A stretch of DNA of 64,000 bases from Sphingomonas sp. EC-HK361 (GTDB lineage: Bacteria; Pseudomonadota; Alphaproteobacteria; Sphingomonadales; Sphingomonadaceae): assembly GCF_902498785.1 (NCBI RefSeq), contig NZ_LR701494.1:1724540-1788539 (forward strand). The letters run 5' to 3'. The notes beneath the pieces are model-generated. The model saw only the letters and a list, made by a program, of their open reading frames with translations, was not told the origin of the DNA and ran no database searches. Position numbers and translations under genes: made by a program. This document shows, in pieces, positions 34,885 to 43,413 of the stretch. The stretch's first letter is position 1. Each line of letters starts with the position of its first letter.

Positions 34885-35026
34885 GTCGTATCTGCTCCTT
34901 GTTCGGCACCGGATGCAAGCCCCGCCCGCAGGGCCGCTCCGCACCGACGTGCGGCTTGAACGCGCGGCCACAAGACGTGATCCGCGCTTTGGGAGTGCCC
35001 GATACCCGCTCGCCGCCGCCGCGGGG

Positions 35027-35045
35027 ATAGGACAAAATGTCCTAT
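35027..35045. promoter_or_regulatory. Perfect inverted repeat upstream of cyoA (candidate operator)
   Basis: ATAGGACA-aaa-TGTCCTAT: two 8-base arms (35027-35034 and 35038-35045) around a three-base centre, 19 bases in all. It lies 34 bases before the cyoA ATG, where a repressor or activator for the oxidase operon would act. It does not match FNR/FixK (TTGAT-N4-ATCAA). The binding protein is unknown. Confidence 0.6.
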
Positions 35046-35079
35046 CGTTCGCACGCGCAGCAAAGCCTAGTGGGCGCGC

Positions 35080-36210
35080 ATGATGCGGTCCCACCCTTTC
35101 CGTTTCGTCATGGCACTGGCCGGAGTCGCGATGCTGTCCGGCTGCGACATGGTCGTGATGAACCCCAGCGGCGACGTCGCACGCCAGCAGGCGAATCTCG
35201 TCCTGATCTCGACCGGCCTCATGCTGCTCATCATCGTTCCGGTGATGGCGTTGACCGTGCTGTTCGCGTGGAAATACCGCGCGTCGAACGAGGAAGCGAA
35301 ATACGAGCCGAACTGGGATCACTCGACCGGGCTGGAGCTCATCATCTGGTCGGCGCCGCTGCTCATCGTCATCGCGCTCGGCGCGCTGACATGGGTCAGC
35401 ACCCATCTGCTCGATCCCTATCGCCCGCTGCAGCAGATCGCGCGCGGCACGCCGGTGAACAAGGCCGACAAGCCGCTGGAAATCCAGGTCGTTGCGCTCG
35501 ACTGGAAATGGCTGTTCATCTACCCCGAACAGGGCATCGCGACGGTCAACCAGCTTGCGCTGCCGTTAAACCGTCAGGTCCGTTTCCGGCTCAGCTCCAG
35601 CTCGGTGATGAACGCCTTCTACGTGCCGGCGCTGGCGGGTATGATCTACACCATGCCCGGCATGGAGACGAAGCTCCACGCGGTCCTCAACAAGCCCGGC
35701 ACCTTCGACGGCTTCTCGTCCAACTACAGCGGCGCGGGCTTCTCCGACATGCACTTCAAGGTCAGCGGGCTCGACCAGGCGGGGTTCGACCGCTGGGTGG
35801 CGAGCGCGCGCTCGACGGGCAAGACGCTCGACACCGCGACCTATCTGCAGCTCGAAAAGCCAAGCGAGAAGGTCCCGCCGATGGGCTTCACGTCGGTCGC
35901 GCCGGGTCTTTTCGACAAGGTGGTGAACCAGTGCGTCCGTCCCGGCACGCCCTGCATGGCCGACACGATGCGCCGCGACATGCAGCAGCCCGGTGCCGTG
36001 CTGGAGCATGTCCCGACAAACGAAAGCCAGAAACCGAAGGCGAAGGGCGCCTTCCAGAAATCACCCGAAGAGATCGCGCCGGTGAAGCGACGCGGCTCGG
36101 ACGGGCGCGGCCAGGCACCCGGCACCGGGCAGCCCGGCACCCCCGCCAACCAGAACATGACCCTGAACATCCAGCGGCCCGGCACCTCCGCCGTCCTCGC
36201 AAAGGCCTGA
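35080..36210 (+). CDS. cyoA: Cytochrome bo3 ubiquinol oxidase subunit II
   Basis: Subunit II of the proton-pumping quinol oxidase. The 376-residue lipoprotein has a signal ending in LSGC (lipidated Cys), two transmembrane helices ([26 protein letters not shown] and [21 protein letters not shown]), then the periplasmic cupredoxin fold with [20 protein letters not shown]. The CuA ligands of cytochrome c oxidases are absent, so it is a quinol oxidase. The C-terminal ~60 residues are a Pro/Lys/Gly-rich extension. First gene of cyoABCD; five bases before cyoB. Confidence 0.95.
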   Translation: MMRSHPFRFVMALAGVAMLSGCDMVVMNPSGDVARQQANLVLISTGLMLLIIVPVMALTVLFAWKYRASNEEAKYEPNWDHSTGLELIIWSAPLLIVIALGALTWVSTHLLDPYRPLQQIARGTPVNKADKPLEIQVVALDWKWLFIYPEQGIATVNQLALPLNRQVRFRLSSSSVMNAFYVPALAGMIYTMPGMETKLHAVLNKPGTFDGFSSNYSGAGFSDMHFKVSGLDQAGFDRWVASARSTGKTLDTATYLQLEKPSEKVPPMGFTSVAPGLFDKVVNQCVRPGTPCMADTMRRDMQQPGAVLEHVPTNESQKPKAKGAFQKSPEEIAPVKRRGSDGRGQAPGTGQPGTPANQNMTLNIQRPGTSAVLAKA

Positions 36211-36214
36211 TCCG

Positions 36215-38215
36215 ATGTCCGAAACCCTCACCCGCCTGATCTTCGGCCGCCTCAGCCTGGAATCGCTGCCGCTGCACGAACCGATCGTCGTCGGCACGTT
36301 CGTCGCGGTCGCGATCGGCGGCGTCGCGCTGCTCGGCGCGCTCACCTATTTCAGGGTCTGGGGCTATCTCTGGAAGGAGTGGTTCACCAGCGTCGATCAC
36401 AAGAAGATCGGCGTGATGTACATTGTGCTCGGCATCGTCATGCTGCTGCGCGGCTTCGCGGACGCGATCATGATGCGCGGGCAGCAGGCGATCGCGTTCG
36501 GATCGAACGAGGGGTATCTGAACGCGCATCATTACGATCAGGTGTTCACCGCGCACGGCGTGATCATGATCTTCTTCGTCGCGATGCCGCTCGTCACCGG
36601 CCTGATGAACTATGTCGTGCCGCTCCAGATCGGCGCGCGCGACGTGAGCTTTCCGTTTCTCAACAATTTCAGCTTCTGGATGACGACCGCGGGCGCGATG
36701 CTGGTGATGGCGAGCCTGTTCATCGGCGAGTTCGCGCGCACCGGCTGGCTCGCGATGGCGCCGCTCTCCGGGCTCGATTACTCGCCCGATGTCGGGGTCG
36801 ATTACTATATCTGGGCCTTGCAGATCGCCGGCGTCGGCACGCTCCTCTCCGGCGTCAACCTGGTTGCGACCATCATCAAGATGCGCGCGCCGGGCATGGG
36901 GCTGATGCAGATGCCGATCTTCACCTGGTCGGCGCTGACCACCAACATCCTGATCGTCGCCGCCTTCCCGATCCTCACCGCGGTCCTCGCGCTCTTGAGC
37001 CTCGACCGGTATGTCGGCACGAACTTCTTCACCAACACGCTTGGTGGCAATCCGATGATGTATACAAACCTCATCTGGATCTGGGGCCATCCCGAAGTCT
37101 ACATTCTGATCCTGCCCGCCTTCGGCGTCTTCAGCGAGATCACGTCGACGTTCAGTGGCAAGCGGCTCTTCGGCTATACCTCGATGGTCTACGCGCTGCT
37201 CGTCATCACGATCCTGTCGTATCTCGTGTGGCTCCACCATTTCTTCACGATGGGGTCGGGGGCGAGCGTCAACTCGTTCTTCGGCATCACGACGATGATC
37301 ATCTCGATCCCGACAGGGGCGAAGATCTTCAACTGGCTGTTCACCATGTATCGCGGGCGCATCCGCTTCGAACTGCCGATGATGTGGACGGTCGCGTTCA
37401 TGGTGACCTTCACGGTGGGCGGGATGACGGGCGTGCTGCTCGCGGTGCCGTCCGCCGACTTCGTGCTGCACAACTCGCTGTTCCTGGTCGCGCACTTCCA
37501 CAACGTCATCATCGGTGGTGTGCTGTTCGGAATGTTCGCCGGCATCAACTACTGGTTCCCCAAGGCGTTCGGCTACAAGCTCGATCGCAAATGGGGGCTG
37601 GTGAGCTTCTGGTGCTGGGTCGTCGGCTTCTGGGTCGCCTTCACCCCGCTCTACGTGCTTGGGTTGATGGGCATCACCCGCCGCCTGCGCCACTTCGACG
37701 ACCCGAGCTTGCAGATCTGGTTTGTGATCGCGGCGATCGGTGCGGCGATCATCGCGGTCGGCATCGCCGCGTTCCTGATGCAGCTCTACGTCTCGTTCAA
37801 GAACCGCGAGGCGCTGCGCGACATGACGGGCGATCCGTGGAACGGGCGCACGCTGGAATGGGCGACCTCGTCGCCGCCGCCGGAATATAATTTCGCGTTC
37901 ACCCCCGTCGTCCACGATCTGGACGCGTGGTACGACATGAAGGACTGCGCCTATCAGCGCCCGGTCGAGGGGTTCCGGCCGATCCACATGCCAAAGAACA
38001 CCGAAGCGGGGCTGGTCATCGCCGGCGCGAGTCTGGTCGGCGGCTTCGGCATGATCTGGTATATCTGGTGGATGGCGGCGATCGGTTTTCTCGGCGCGGT
38101 CGGCTACGCGATCTATCACAGCTTCAACTACGACCGCGATTTCCACATCCCGGTGGAAAAGGTGATCGAAACCGAAAGCGCCCGCACCCGCCTCCTCGCG
38201 AATGCAGGAGCCTGA
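36215..38215 (+). CDS. cyoB: Cytochrome bo3 ubiquinol oxidase subunit I
   Basis: The catalytic subunit with low-spin heme b, heme o3 and CuB, 666 residues and about 15 transmembrane helices. Conserved features: [19 protein letters not shown] (heme ligand His), [15 protein letters not shown] with the His-Tyr cross-linked copper site, [10 protein letters not shown] with the pair of copper-ligand His, and [13 protein letters not shown] with the heme ligands. Second gene of the cyo operon. Confidence 0.97.
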   Translation: MSETLTRLIFGRLSLESLPLHEPIVVGTFVAVAIGGVALLGALTYFRVWGYLWKEWFTSVDHKKIGVMYIVLGIVMLLRGFADAIMMRGQQAIAFGSNEGYLNAHHYDQVFTAHGVIMIFFVAMPLVTGLMNYVVPLQIGARDVSFPFLNNFSFWMTTAGAMLVMASLFIGEFARTGWLAMAPLSGLDYSPDVGVDYYIWALQIAGVGTLLSGVNLVATIIKMRAPGMGLMQMPIFTWSALTTNILIVAAFPILTAVLALLSLDRYVGTNFFTNTLGGNPMMYTNLIWIWGHPEVYILILPAFGVFSEITSTFSGKRLFGYTSMVYALLVITILSYLVWLHHFFTMGSGASVNSFFGITTMIISIPTGAKIFNWLFTMYRGRIRFELPMMWTVAFMVTFTVGGMTGVLLAVPSADFVLHNSLFLVAHFHNVIIGGVLFGMFAGINYWFPKAFGYKLDRKWGLVSFWCWVVGFWVAFTPLYVLGLMGITRRLRHFDDPSLQIWFVIAAIGAAIIAVGIAAFLMQLYVSFKNREALRDMTGDPWNGRTLEWATSSPPPEYNFAFTPVVHDLDAWYDMKDCAYQRPVEGFRPIHMPKNTEAGLVIAGASLVGGFGMIWYIWWMAAIGFLGAVGYAIYHSFNYDRDFHIPVEKVIETESARTRLLANAGA

Positions 38216-38218
38216 CGC

Positions 38219-38863
38219 GTGAACACGACGGCTGCACCCAACGAGCCGGCTATGACCGAAGCCTTCCCCAAGGTTTTCCATCTGTCCGACGAGCACGATC
38301 ACGCCCCCGGCGGGAGCACGATGATCGGCTTCTGGATGTATCTGATGAGCGACTGCCTCATCTTCGCGATGCTCTTCGCATGCTGGGGGGTCTACGGCGC
38401 CAGCTATGCCGGCGGTCCGCGCCCGTCGGAGATTTTCGAGCTGCCGCTCGTCGCGCTCAACACCGCGATGCTGCTGTTCTCGTCGATCACCTACGGCTTT
38501 GCGATGCTGGCGACGCAGGCGGGGAAGATACGCGGCACGCTGATCTGGCTCGCGATCACCGGGCTCTTCGGCGCGGCGTTCCTGGGCATCGAGCTCTACG
38601 AGTTCGCGAATTTGATCCACGAAGGCGCCGGGCCGCAGCGCAGCGCGTTCCTGTCGTCCTTCTTCACGCTTGTCGGCACCCACGGGCTCCACGTCACCTG
38701 CGGCCTGATCTGGCTGGTCACGCTGATGGTCCAGGTCGCGCGCCGCGGGCTGGGCGCGGACAATACCCGCCGGCTGATGTGCCTGTCGCTGTTCTGGCAC
38801 TTCCTCGACGTCATCTGGATCGGCGTCTTCACCTTCGTCTACCTGCTCGGAGTCCTGCGATGA
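38219..38863 (+). CDS. cyoC: Cytochrome bo3 ubiquinol oxidase subunit III
   Basis: A 214-residue five-helix subunit of the cyo oxidase (STMIGFWMYLMSDCLIFAMLFACW, TLVGTHGLHVTCGLIWLV). It stabilises subunit I and assists proton uptake. It starts at GTG 38219, three bases after cyoB; an internal ATG at residue 12 is also possible. Its stop overlaps the cyoD start (ATGA). Confidence 0.95.
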   Translation: MNTTAAPNEPAMTEAFPKVFHLSDEHDHAPGGSTMIGFWMYLMSDCLIFAMLFACWGVYGASYAGGPRPSEIFELPLVALNTAMLLFSSITYGFAMLATQAGKIRGTLIWLAITGLFGAAFLGIELYEFANLIHEGAGPQRSAFLSSFFTLVGTHGLHVTCGLIWLVTLMVQVARRGLGADNTRRLMCLSLFWHFLDVIWIGVFTFVYLLGVLR

Positions 38864-39288
38864 GCGCGCCCGCCCAGCCCCACGGGCACCCCGATACGCC
38901 GCACGACCATCATGCCGACGGCATGGCTCACGGTCACGGAACGATGCGCGATTACGTCATCGGCTTTCTGCTGTCGGTCGTGCTCACCGCGATCCCCTTC
39001 GCGCTGGTGATGACCAGGGCGTTCGCCGATCCGCGCGTTATCGCCGGGATCGTGATGGTCTTCGCCTTCGCGCAGATTATCGTCCACATGATCTATTTCC
39101 TGCACATGAACTCGAAGTCCGAACATGGCTGGACGATGATGGCGCTGATCTTCACCGTCATCCTCGTCGTCATCGCGCTGACCGGCACGCTGTGGGTGAT
39201 GTATCACATGACCACCAACATGATGCCGTCGGGCATGGACATGGGCGGCAACATGACGATGTCCGCCGGGGACGCGGGCGCGATGTGA
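38860..39288 (+). CDS. cyoD: Cytochrome bo3 ubiquinol oxidase subunit IV
   Basis: A 142-residue small subunit with three helices (YVIGFLLSVVLTAIPFALVM, VIAGIVMVFAFAQIIVHMIYFLHM, WTMMALIFTVILVVIALTGTLWVMYHM). Compared with the enterobacterial protein it has a His-rich N-terminus (HGHPDTPHDHHADGMAHGHG) and a Met-rich C-terminus (MMPSGMDMGGNMTM), which could bind copper; that is inference. It overlaps cyoC by four bases and the SURF1 gene by one. Confidence 0.93.
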   Translation: MSAPAQPHGHPDTPHDHHADGMAHGHGTMRDYVIGFLLSVVLTAIPFALVMTRAFADPRVIAGIVMVFAFAQIIVHMIYFLHMNSKSEHGWTMMALIFTVILVVIALTGTLWVMYHMTTNMMPSGMDMGGNMTMSAGDAGAM

Positions 39289-40109
39289 TGGTGGCGCGGC
39301 GCAGGCCCCTGCTTGCCGCCGCGCTGTTGCTGCTCGTCGCGGCGCTGTGCGCGCTAGGGATATGGCAGATCCAGCGGCGGACGTGGAAGCTGGCGCTGAT
39401 CGCGCAGGTCGAACACCGCCTCGCCGCCCCGCCCGTCGCCGCGCCGGGGCCGGATCGCTGGCCCCGGATCGGCACGGACCACGCCTACACCCGCGTGCGG
39501 GTGGAGGGCACCTGGCGGCCAGTGAAACCGGTGCTCACCCAGGCGACGACACAGCTTGGCGGCGGCTTCTGGGTGATGGCCCCGCTCGACACCAGCCGCG
39601 GCTTCACCGTCCTCATCAATCGCGGGTTCGTGGCGCTCGAGGACAAGCGGGACCTGACGCCGCCGACTGGCCCGGTCACCGTCACCGGGCTACTGCGTCT
39701 CACGGAGCCGAAAGGCGGCTTTCTGCGCGACAACGTGCCGTCGGAGGGCCGCTGGTATTCGCGTGACGTGGCGGCGATCACCAGTGCCTTTCGGCGCTGT
39801 CCTCACCCTTCCGCGGCTTCGCCGCTCCCTCCCTCTCCCACTGGGAGAGGGAAGGGGCCCGCCGCCGCAGGCGGTGGGAAGGGTAAGGATAGCGCGATGA
39901 GCGAAGACTGCACTGAACGCGGCATGTCGTCCACCGCCCCCTACTTCATCGATGCCGATGCCACCCCCGGCCAGCTCGTCCCGCGCGGTGGCATGACGGT
40001 GGTGCGCTTCCCGAACAACCACCTCGTCTACGCCTTCACCTGGTTCGGCCTCGCCGCGCTGATCGCCTTCATGACGTGGCGCGTGACACGCGTGCGCGCC
40101 TCGGCGTAA
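39288..40109 (+). CDS. SURF1-family oxidase assembly protein
   Basis: SURF1 proteins help insert heme into heme-copper oxidases. The 273-residue protein has two transmembrane helices, LLAAALLLLVAALCALGIWQIQRR at the start and NHLVYAFTWFGLAALIAFMTWR at the end, with the periplasmic domain between (GFWVMAPLDTSRGFTVLINRGFV, GRWYSRDVAAI, APYFIDADATP). Between AAITSAF and APYFIDAD lies an unusual segment of ~45 residues (PHPSAASPLPPSPTGRGKG) encoded by a REP-like palindrome at 39801-39888. It is the fifth gene of the cyo operon, and the ATG overlaps the cyoD stop by one base. Confidence 0.9.
   Translation: MVARRRPLLAAALLLLVAALCALGIWQIQRRTWKLALIAQVEHRLAAPPVAAPGPDRWPRIGTDHAYTRVRVEGTWRPVKPVLTQATTQLGGGFWVMAPLDTSRGFTVLINRGFVALEDKRDLTPPTGPVTVTGLLRLTEPKGGFLRDNVPSEGRWYSRDVAAITSAFRRCPHPSAASPLPPSPTGRGKGPAAAGGGKGKDSAMSEDCTERGMSSTAPYFIDADATPGQLVPRGGMTVVRFPNNHLVYAFTWFGLAALIAFMTWRVTRVRASA
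39801..39888. repeat. REP-like palindrome inside the SURF1 gene
   Basis: A nested inverted repeat: inner arms ccctctccca (39831-39840) and tgggagaggg (39842-39851), and outer arms cctcacccttcc and ggaagggtaagg (one mismatch) at the two ends. It encodes residues ~172-201 of the SURF1 protein, in a position where homologues have only a short loop. The frame is kept. Confidence 0.85.
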
Positions 40110-40118
40110 TCCGGCTGC

Positions 40119-41435
40119 GTGACGCCAGCGCCGCCCGCAGAATCCGAAAAGCCCCGCCGGCGTTGGTCGGCCGAGGACGCGAGCAGCCGCAACATGCTGC
40201 TGCTCACCCATCTGCGCTGGCTCGCGGTTGCCGGCCAGCTCGGCACCATACTCGTCGCCAACCGCATTTTCGGCATTCCTCTTCCCGTGGTGCCGATGCT
40301 GCTCGTGCTCGCGGCGCTCGTCTTGCTCAACCTCGCGACGCTGGCGCTGCTCCAGCGCCGTGCGGTGCGCACGGTCGAGCTGTTCGGCACGTTGCTCTGC
40401 GACTTCGCGGCGCTGACGCTCAACCTCTACTGGAGCGGCGGGGCGACCAACCCGTTCATCTCGCTCTATCTCCTCCAGGTCGTGCTCGGCGCGGTGCTGC
40501 TGGAGGCGGCGTATAGCTGGGCGATCGTCGTGCTGACGTGCAGCGCGTTCGCGGTGCTGATGACGCTCTACCGCCCGCTTGCCTTGCCCGCGCCCTACGC
40601 CAACCCGATCAGCCCGCCCTTCATCGTCGGCAGCTGGATCAACTTCATCCTCGCCGCCTGTCTGCTGGTGCTGTTCGTCACCCGGATCGCCGCGAACCTG
40701 CGCGCGCGCGACGGACACCTCGCCGAGATGCGCAAGCGCGCCGCCGAGGAGGAACAGATCGTCCGCATGGGCCTGCTTGCGTCGGGCGCCGCGCACGAGC
40801 TGGGCACGCCGCTCGCGTCGCTGTCGGTCATCCTGGGCGACTGGCGGCAGGACCCGCTGATAGCGCGCGACACGCGGCTGTCCGCCGAGCTTGCCGACAT
40901 GCAGGCCGAGCTTGCGCGCTGCAAGGATATCCTGTCGGGCATCCTTTTCGCCGCCGGCGAGGTGACCGGTCAGGACCCGGTGCGCACGACGCTGCGCGCC
41001 TTCGTTGCCGCCATCGTCGATGGCTGGAGCAGCGGGCGGCGCGAGATCGCGGTGCTCGACGACCGGCTGACCCTCGACCACGCGATCGTCGCCGACCGCG
41101 CGCTTGCGCAGGCGATCACCAACCTGCTGGAAAATGCCGCGGACGCCGGTGCTACGCGCGTGACGCTGCGGATCGAGGATGCGGACGGCGATCTGCGCAT
41201 CACCGCCAGCGACAATGGCGGCGGCTTCCCGCCCGCGATGCTCGATACGATCGGCACGCCCTATCAGACGACCAAGGTGCGCCACGGCGCCGGGCTTGGC
41301 CTGTTCCTGACCGTCAACACGCTGCGCACCCTCGGCGGCACGGTGGAGGCGGCCAACCGCGCCGGCGGCGGCGCCGAGGTGACGCTCGTCCTCCCCCTCG
41401 CCGCGCTCGCGACACGCGAGGATGCCGATGGCTGA
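40119..41435 (+). CDS. regB: RegB/PrrB-type redox sensor histidine kinase
   Basis: A 438-residue sensor kinase with six transmembrane helices, the quinone-binding heptapeptide GGATNPF (residues 107-113) found in RegB/PrrB, an H-box AAHELGTPLASL with phosphorylated His226, a redox-active Cys268 (ELARCKDIL) matching the position of the sensing Cys in Rhodobacter RegB, and the ATP-binding N, D and G boxes (NLLENAADAGA, DNGGGF, GAGLGLFL). It senses the ubiquinone pool and oxygen status and phosphorylates RegA. It starts at GTG 40119, nine bases after the SURF1 gene, and overlaps the regulator by 14 bases. Confidence 0.93.
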   Translation: MTPAPPAESEKPRRRWSAEDASSRNMLLLTHLRWLAVAGQLGTILVANRIFGIPLPVVPMLLVLAALVLLNLATLALLQRRAVRTVELFGTLLCDFAALTLNLYWSGGATNPFISLYLLQVVLGAVLLEAAYSWAIVVLTCSAFAVLMTLYRPLALPAPYANPISPPFIVGSWINFILAACLLVLFVTRIAANLRARDGHLAEMRKRAAEEEQIVRMGLLASGAAHELGTPLASLSVILGDWRQDPLIARDTRLSAELADMQAELARCKDILSGILFAAGEVTGQDPVRTTLRAFVAAIVDGWSSGRREIAVLDDRLTLDHAIVADRALAQAITNLLENAADAGATRVTLRIEDADGDLRITASDNGGGFPPAMLDTIGTPYQTTKVRHGAGLGLFLTVNTLRTLGGTVEAANRAGGGAEVTLVLPLAALATREDADG

Positions 41436-41955
41436 CCGCCGCCTGCTGATCGTCGAGGACGACGCCACCTTCTCGCGCACCCTCGCCCGCTCGTTCGAGC
41501 GTCGCGGCTATATCGTGCGCACCGTCGATACCGCGGCCGGCGTCGCCGACGCGCTCGGCTTCGCGCCCCACTTCGCCGTCGTCGATCTCCGGCTCGGCGG
41601 CGCATCCGGACTGACCTGTGTCGAGGCGCTGCATGCGCACGATCCCGACATCCGGATCGTCGTCCTGACCGGCTTCGCGTCGATCGCGACTGCGGTCGAG
41701 GCGGTGAAGCTCGGCGCGACGCACTATCTCACCAAACCCGCCAATACCGACGATATCGAAGCCGCGTTCGGGCTGACGCAAGGTAACACCGACGCGGCGA
41801 TCTCCGCGCAGCCGACGTCGATCAAGACGCTGGAATGGGAACGCATCCACGAAGTGCTCGCGGAAACCGATTTCAACATCTCCGAAGCCGCGCGGCGCCT
41901 CGGCATGCACCGCCGGACGCTCGCGCGGAAGCTGGAGAAGCGCCACGTCCGCTAG
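41422..41955 (+). CDS. regA: RegA/PrrA/ActR-type response regulator
   Basis: A 177-residue regulator partner of the RegB kinase. It has a receiver domain (LLIVEDDATFSRTLARSF, phospho-acceptor Asp in FAVVDLRLGG, TGFASIATAVEAVKLGA, Lys in TKPA) and a short linker without the usual poly-proline, then a Fis-type helix-turn-helix (NISEAARRLGMHRRTLARKLEKR) that is almost identical across RegA proteins. RegA controls oxidases, photosynthesis and other energy genes; here it is next to the oxidase it may control. It overlaps regB by 14 bases and ends 4 bases into the convergent gene. Confidence 0.93.
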   Translation: MPMADRRLLIVEDDATFSRTLARSFERRGYIVRTVDTAAGVADALGFAPHFAVVDLRLGGASGLTCVEALHAHDPDIRIVVLTGFASIATAVEAVKLGATHYLTKPANTDDIEAAFGLTQGNTDAAISAQPTSIKTLEWERIHEVLAETDFNISEAARRLGMHRRTLARKLEKRHVR

Positions 41956-43211
41956 GAGGTCGCCGCTGCCGCCGTCGCGCCCTGCAACGCCGGCTCGGGG
42001 AGCGCCTCCACCCCCGGCAGGTCAAACCGGTCCATCGTGAGCCCGGCACAGGCATAGGTCGCGCGGTTGCGCCACGTCGCCGTCTTCATCGCGCTCGCCA
42101 GTGTAGGCTGCGCAGTGGCAAGTGCCGTGCGCGCCTCCTCGAGGTGCGGCGCCCAGGCGAGAGCGGAGACCGCGCCGCTCGCGGTCTTCACGTTCCAAAA
42201 GGGAATGAAATCGCCGAGATAGACCGTCTCGCCGGCCCCGACATGGAAGGTCGGCGCGCCGAAGCAGTTGGTCGTCGCGGGCACCAGCGACCCGGTGGCG
42301 CTTGAATCGATCACATAATCGCCGGCGGTCATCCGCAGCACCTGCACCTCATAGGGCGCCTTCTTGTCCGCGCTCTTCGCGGTCATGGCATAGGTCGTCT
42401 TGTCGCCCTTCTTCTTCCAATCGCGCGGTTGGTACACCCGGTCACGCGCCGTCACGTCATAGCGCGCCATCATGAACTGGCCCGTCCGCCCCGCGCTGCC
42501 GGCGTCGGGGCGGCGGAACGCGACGACGACGAGCCCCTCGTCCGGGCCGAGCAGGATCGGCGCCTTCGGGTCGATCTTCTTGCCGGCAAAGACGGTGGGC
42601 GAACCGGCGACCGGCGCGTCGAGCGCGAGCGCCGGGTCGGCAGCAAGCGAGAAGCTGGTCCGTTCGGTGACCTCGCCCTTCACGTCCTTCGCGCCGACGA
42701 TCGTGTCGAAATAGGCGCTGCGATCGGCATCGGTCATCGCCGCGACGCGCGCCTGCTCCGCATTCGGCACTTCGACCATGCGCCAGCCGCCGATGAGCAG
42801 GCACGCCCGCCGGTTCGCGCGGCGCTGCTGCCCTTCTGCGATGGCCGCGCCCAGCAACCCGCCCAGTCCACCGCCGATCCCGGCTGCCAGCGGCGAAATC
42901 ACCGCGGGATTATAGTAATAGGGTACCATCCCCGCAGGCGTGCGCGATCCGCGTGCGATCAGGCGGCAACGCTGCCAGTCGGCATCATATTGCGCGCGCG
43001 TCGCGCCGGGCTTGTTGTAGAAGCGGCTGTCCTTGAGGTCGCGCGCCGCGTCCTTCGCGATGTCCTCCGGCGAATCGCCGGTATCGGCGGGCGCCTGCGC
43101 AACGGGCGTCGGATTGCCGCCCCCATAGGGCACCATCACCGAGTCCTGCGCGAATGCCGCGCACGGCGTGACCAGCGCGGCCACGGCCGCGATGCAACGT
43201 GTCATCGTCAT
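41952..43211 (-). CDS. Hypothetical exported protein, 419 residues
   Basis: I do not recognise this protein. It has a Sec signal peptide (MTMTRCIAAVAALVTPCAAFAQDS). After this come a linker, a predicted helix that recalls glycine-zipper segments (PLAAGIGGGLGGLLGAAIAEG), and a long C-terminal part without hydrophobic stretches (LGPDEGLVVVAFRRPDAG, YVIDSSATGS, GAPTFHVGAGETVYLGDF). It may be an envelope protein. The start is ATG 43211 with ggggggaa upstream; the frame is open to 43268. It ends with its stop overlapping the regA stop. Confidence 0.75.
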   Translation of the reverse strand: MTMTRCIAAVAALVTPCAAFAQDSVMVPYGGGNPTPVAQAPADTGDSPEDIAKDAARDLKDSRFYNKPGATRAQYDADWQRCRLIARGSRTPAGMVPYYYNPAVISPLAAGIGGGLGGLLGAAIAEGQQRRANRRACLLIGGWRMVEVPNAEQARVAAMTDADRSAYFDTIVGAKDVKGEVTERTSFSLAADPALALDAPVAGSPTVFAGKKIDPKAPILLGPDEGLVVVAFRRPDAGSAGRTGQFMMARYDVTARDRVYQPRDWKKKGDKTTYAMTAKSADKKAPYEVQVLRMTAGDYVIDSSATGSLVPATTNCFGAPTFHVGAGETVYLGDFIPFWNVKTASGAVSALAWAPHLEEARTALATAQPTLASAMKTATWRNRATYACAGLTMDRFDLPGVEALPEPALQGATAAAATS

Positions 43212-43350
43212 GAATTCCCCCCGGAACCTCTCCTCGGGAAAAGCTACGCAACGCCATGCCAAACGCAAGTTCGTTTACACTGACGTATTCGCGCCACGCC
43301 CCGTCGGTGAAAAACACGTCATGTGGCGCGAAGACACGATATCCCTATTG

Positions 43351-43366
43351 ATATGTTGTAACATTG
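43351..43366. promoter_or_regulatory. Zur-like palindrome upstream of the ZnuD-type receptor
   Basis: The sequence atATGTTGTAACATtg contains a perfect 5-bp inverted repeat ATGTT-gt-AACAT (43353-43364), close to the ATGTTATAACAT-type sites bound by Zur in alphaproteobacteria. It lies 48 bases before the receptor ATG. It suggests repression by zinc-loaded Zur. Confidence 0.5.
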
Positions 43367-43413
43367 CCGATAGCGGCGCCGGGACAAGCGTTCAAAGGTT
43401 CAAGGAGTCGCGC

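Noticed and set aside
35888-38800. A 970-codon frame antisense to cyoA-cyoC
   Set aside because: A shadow of the strongly conserved cyo genes, with no recognisable domain.
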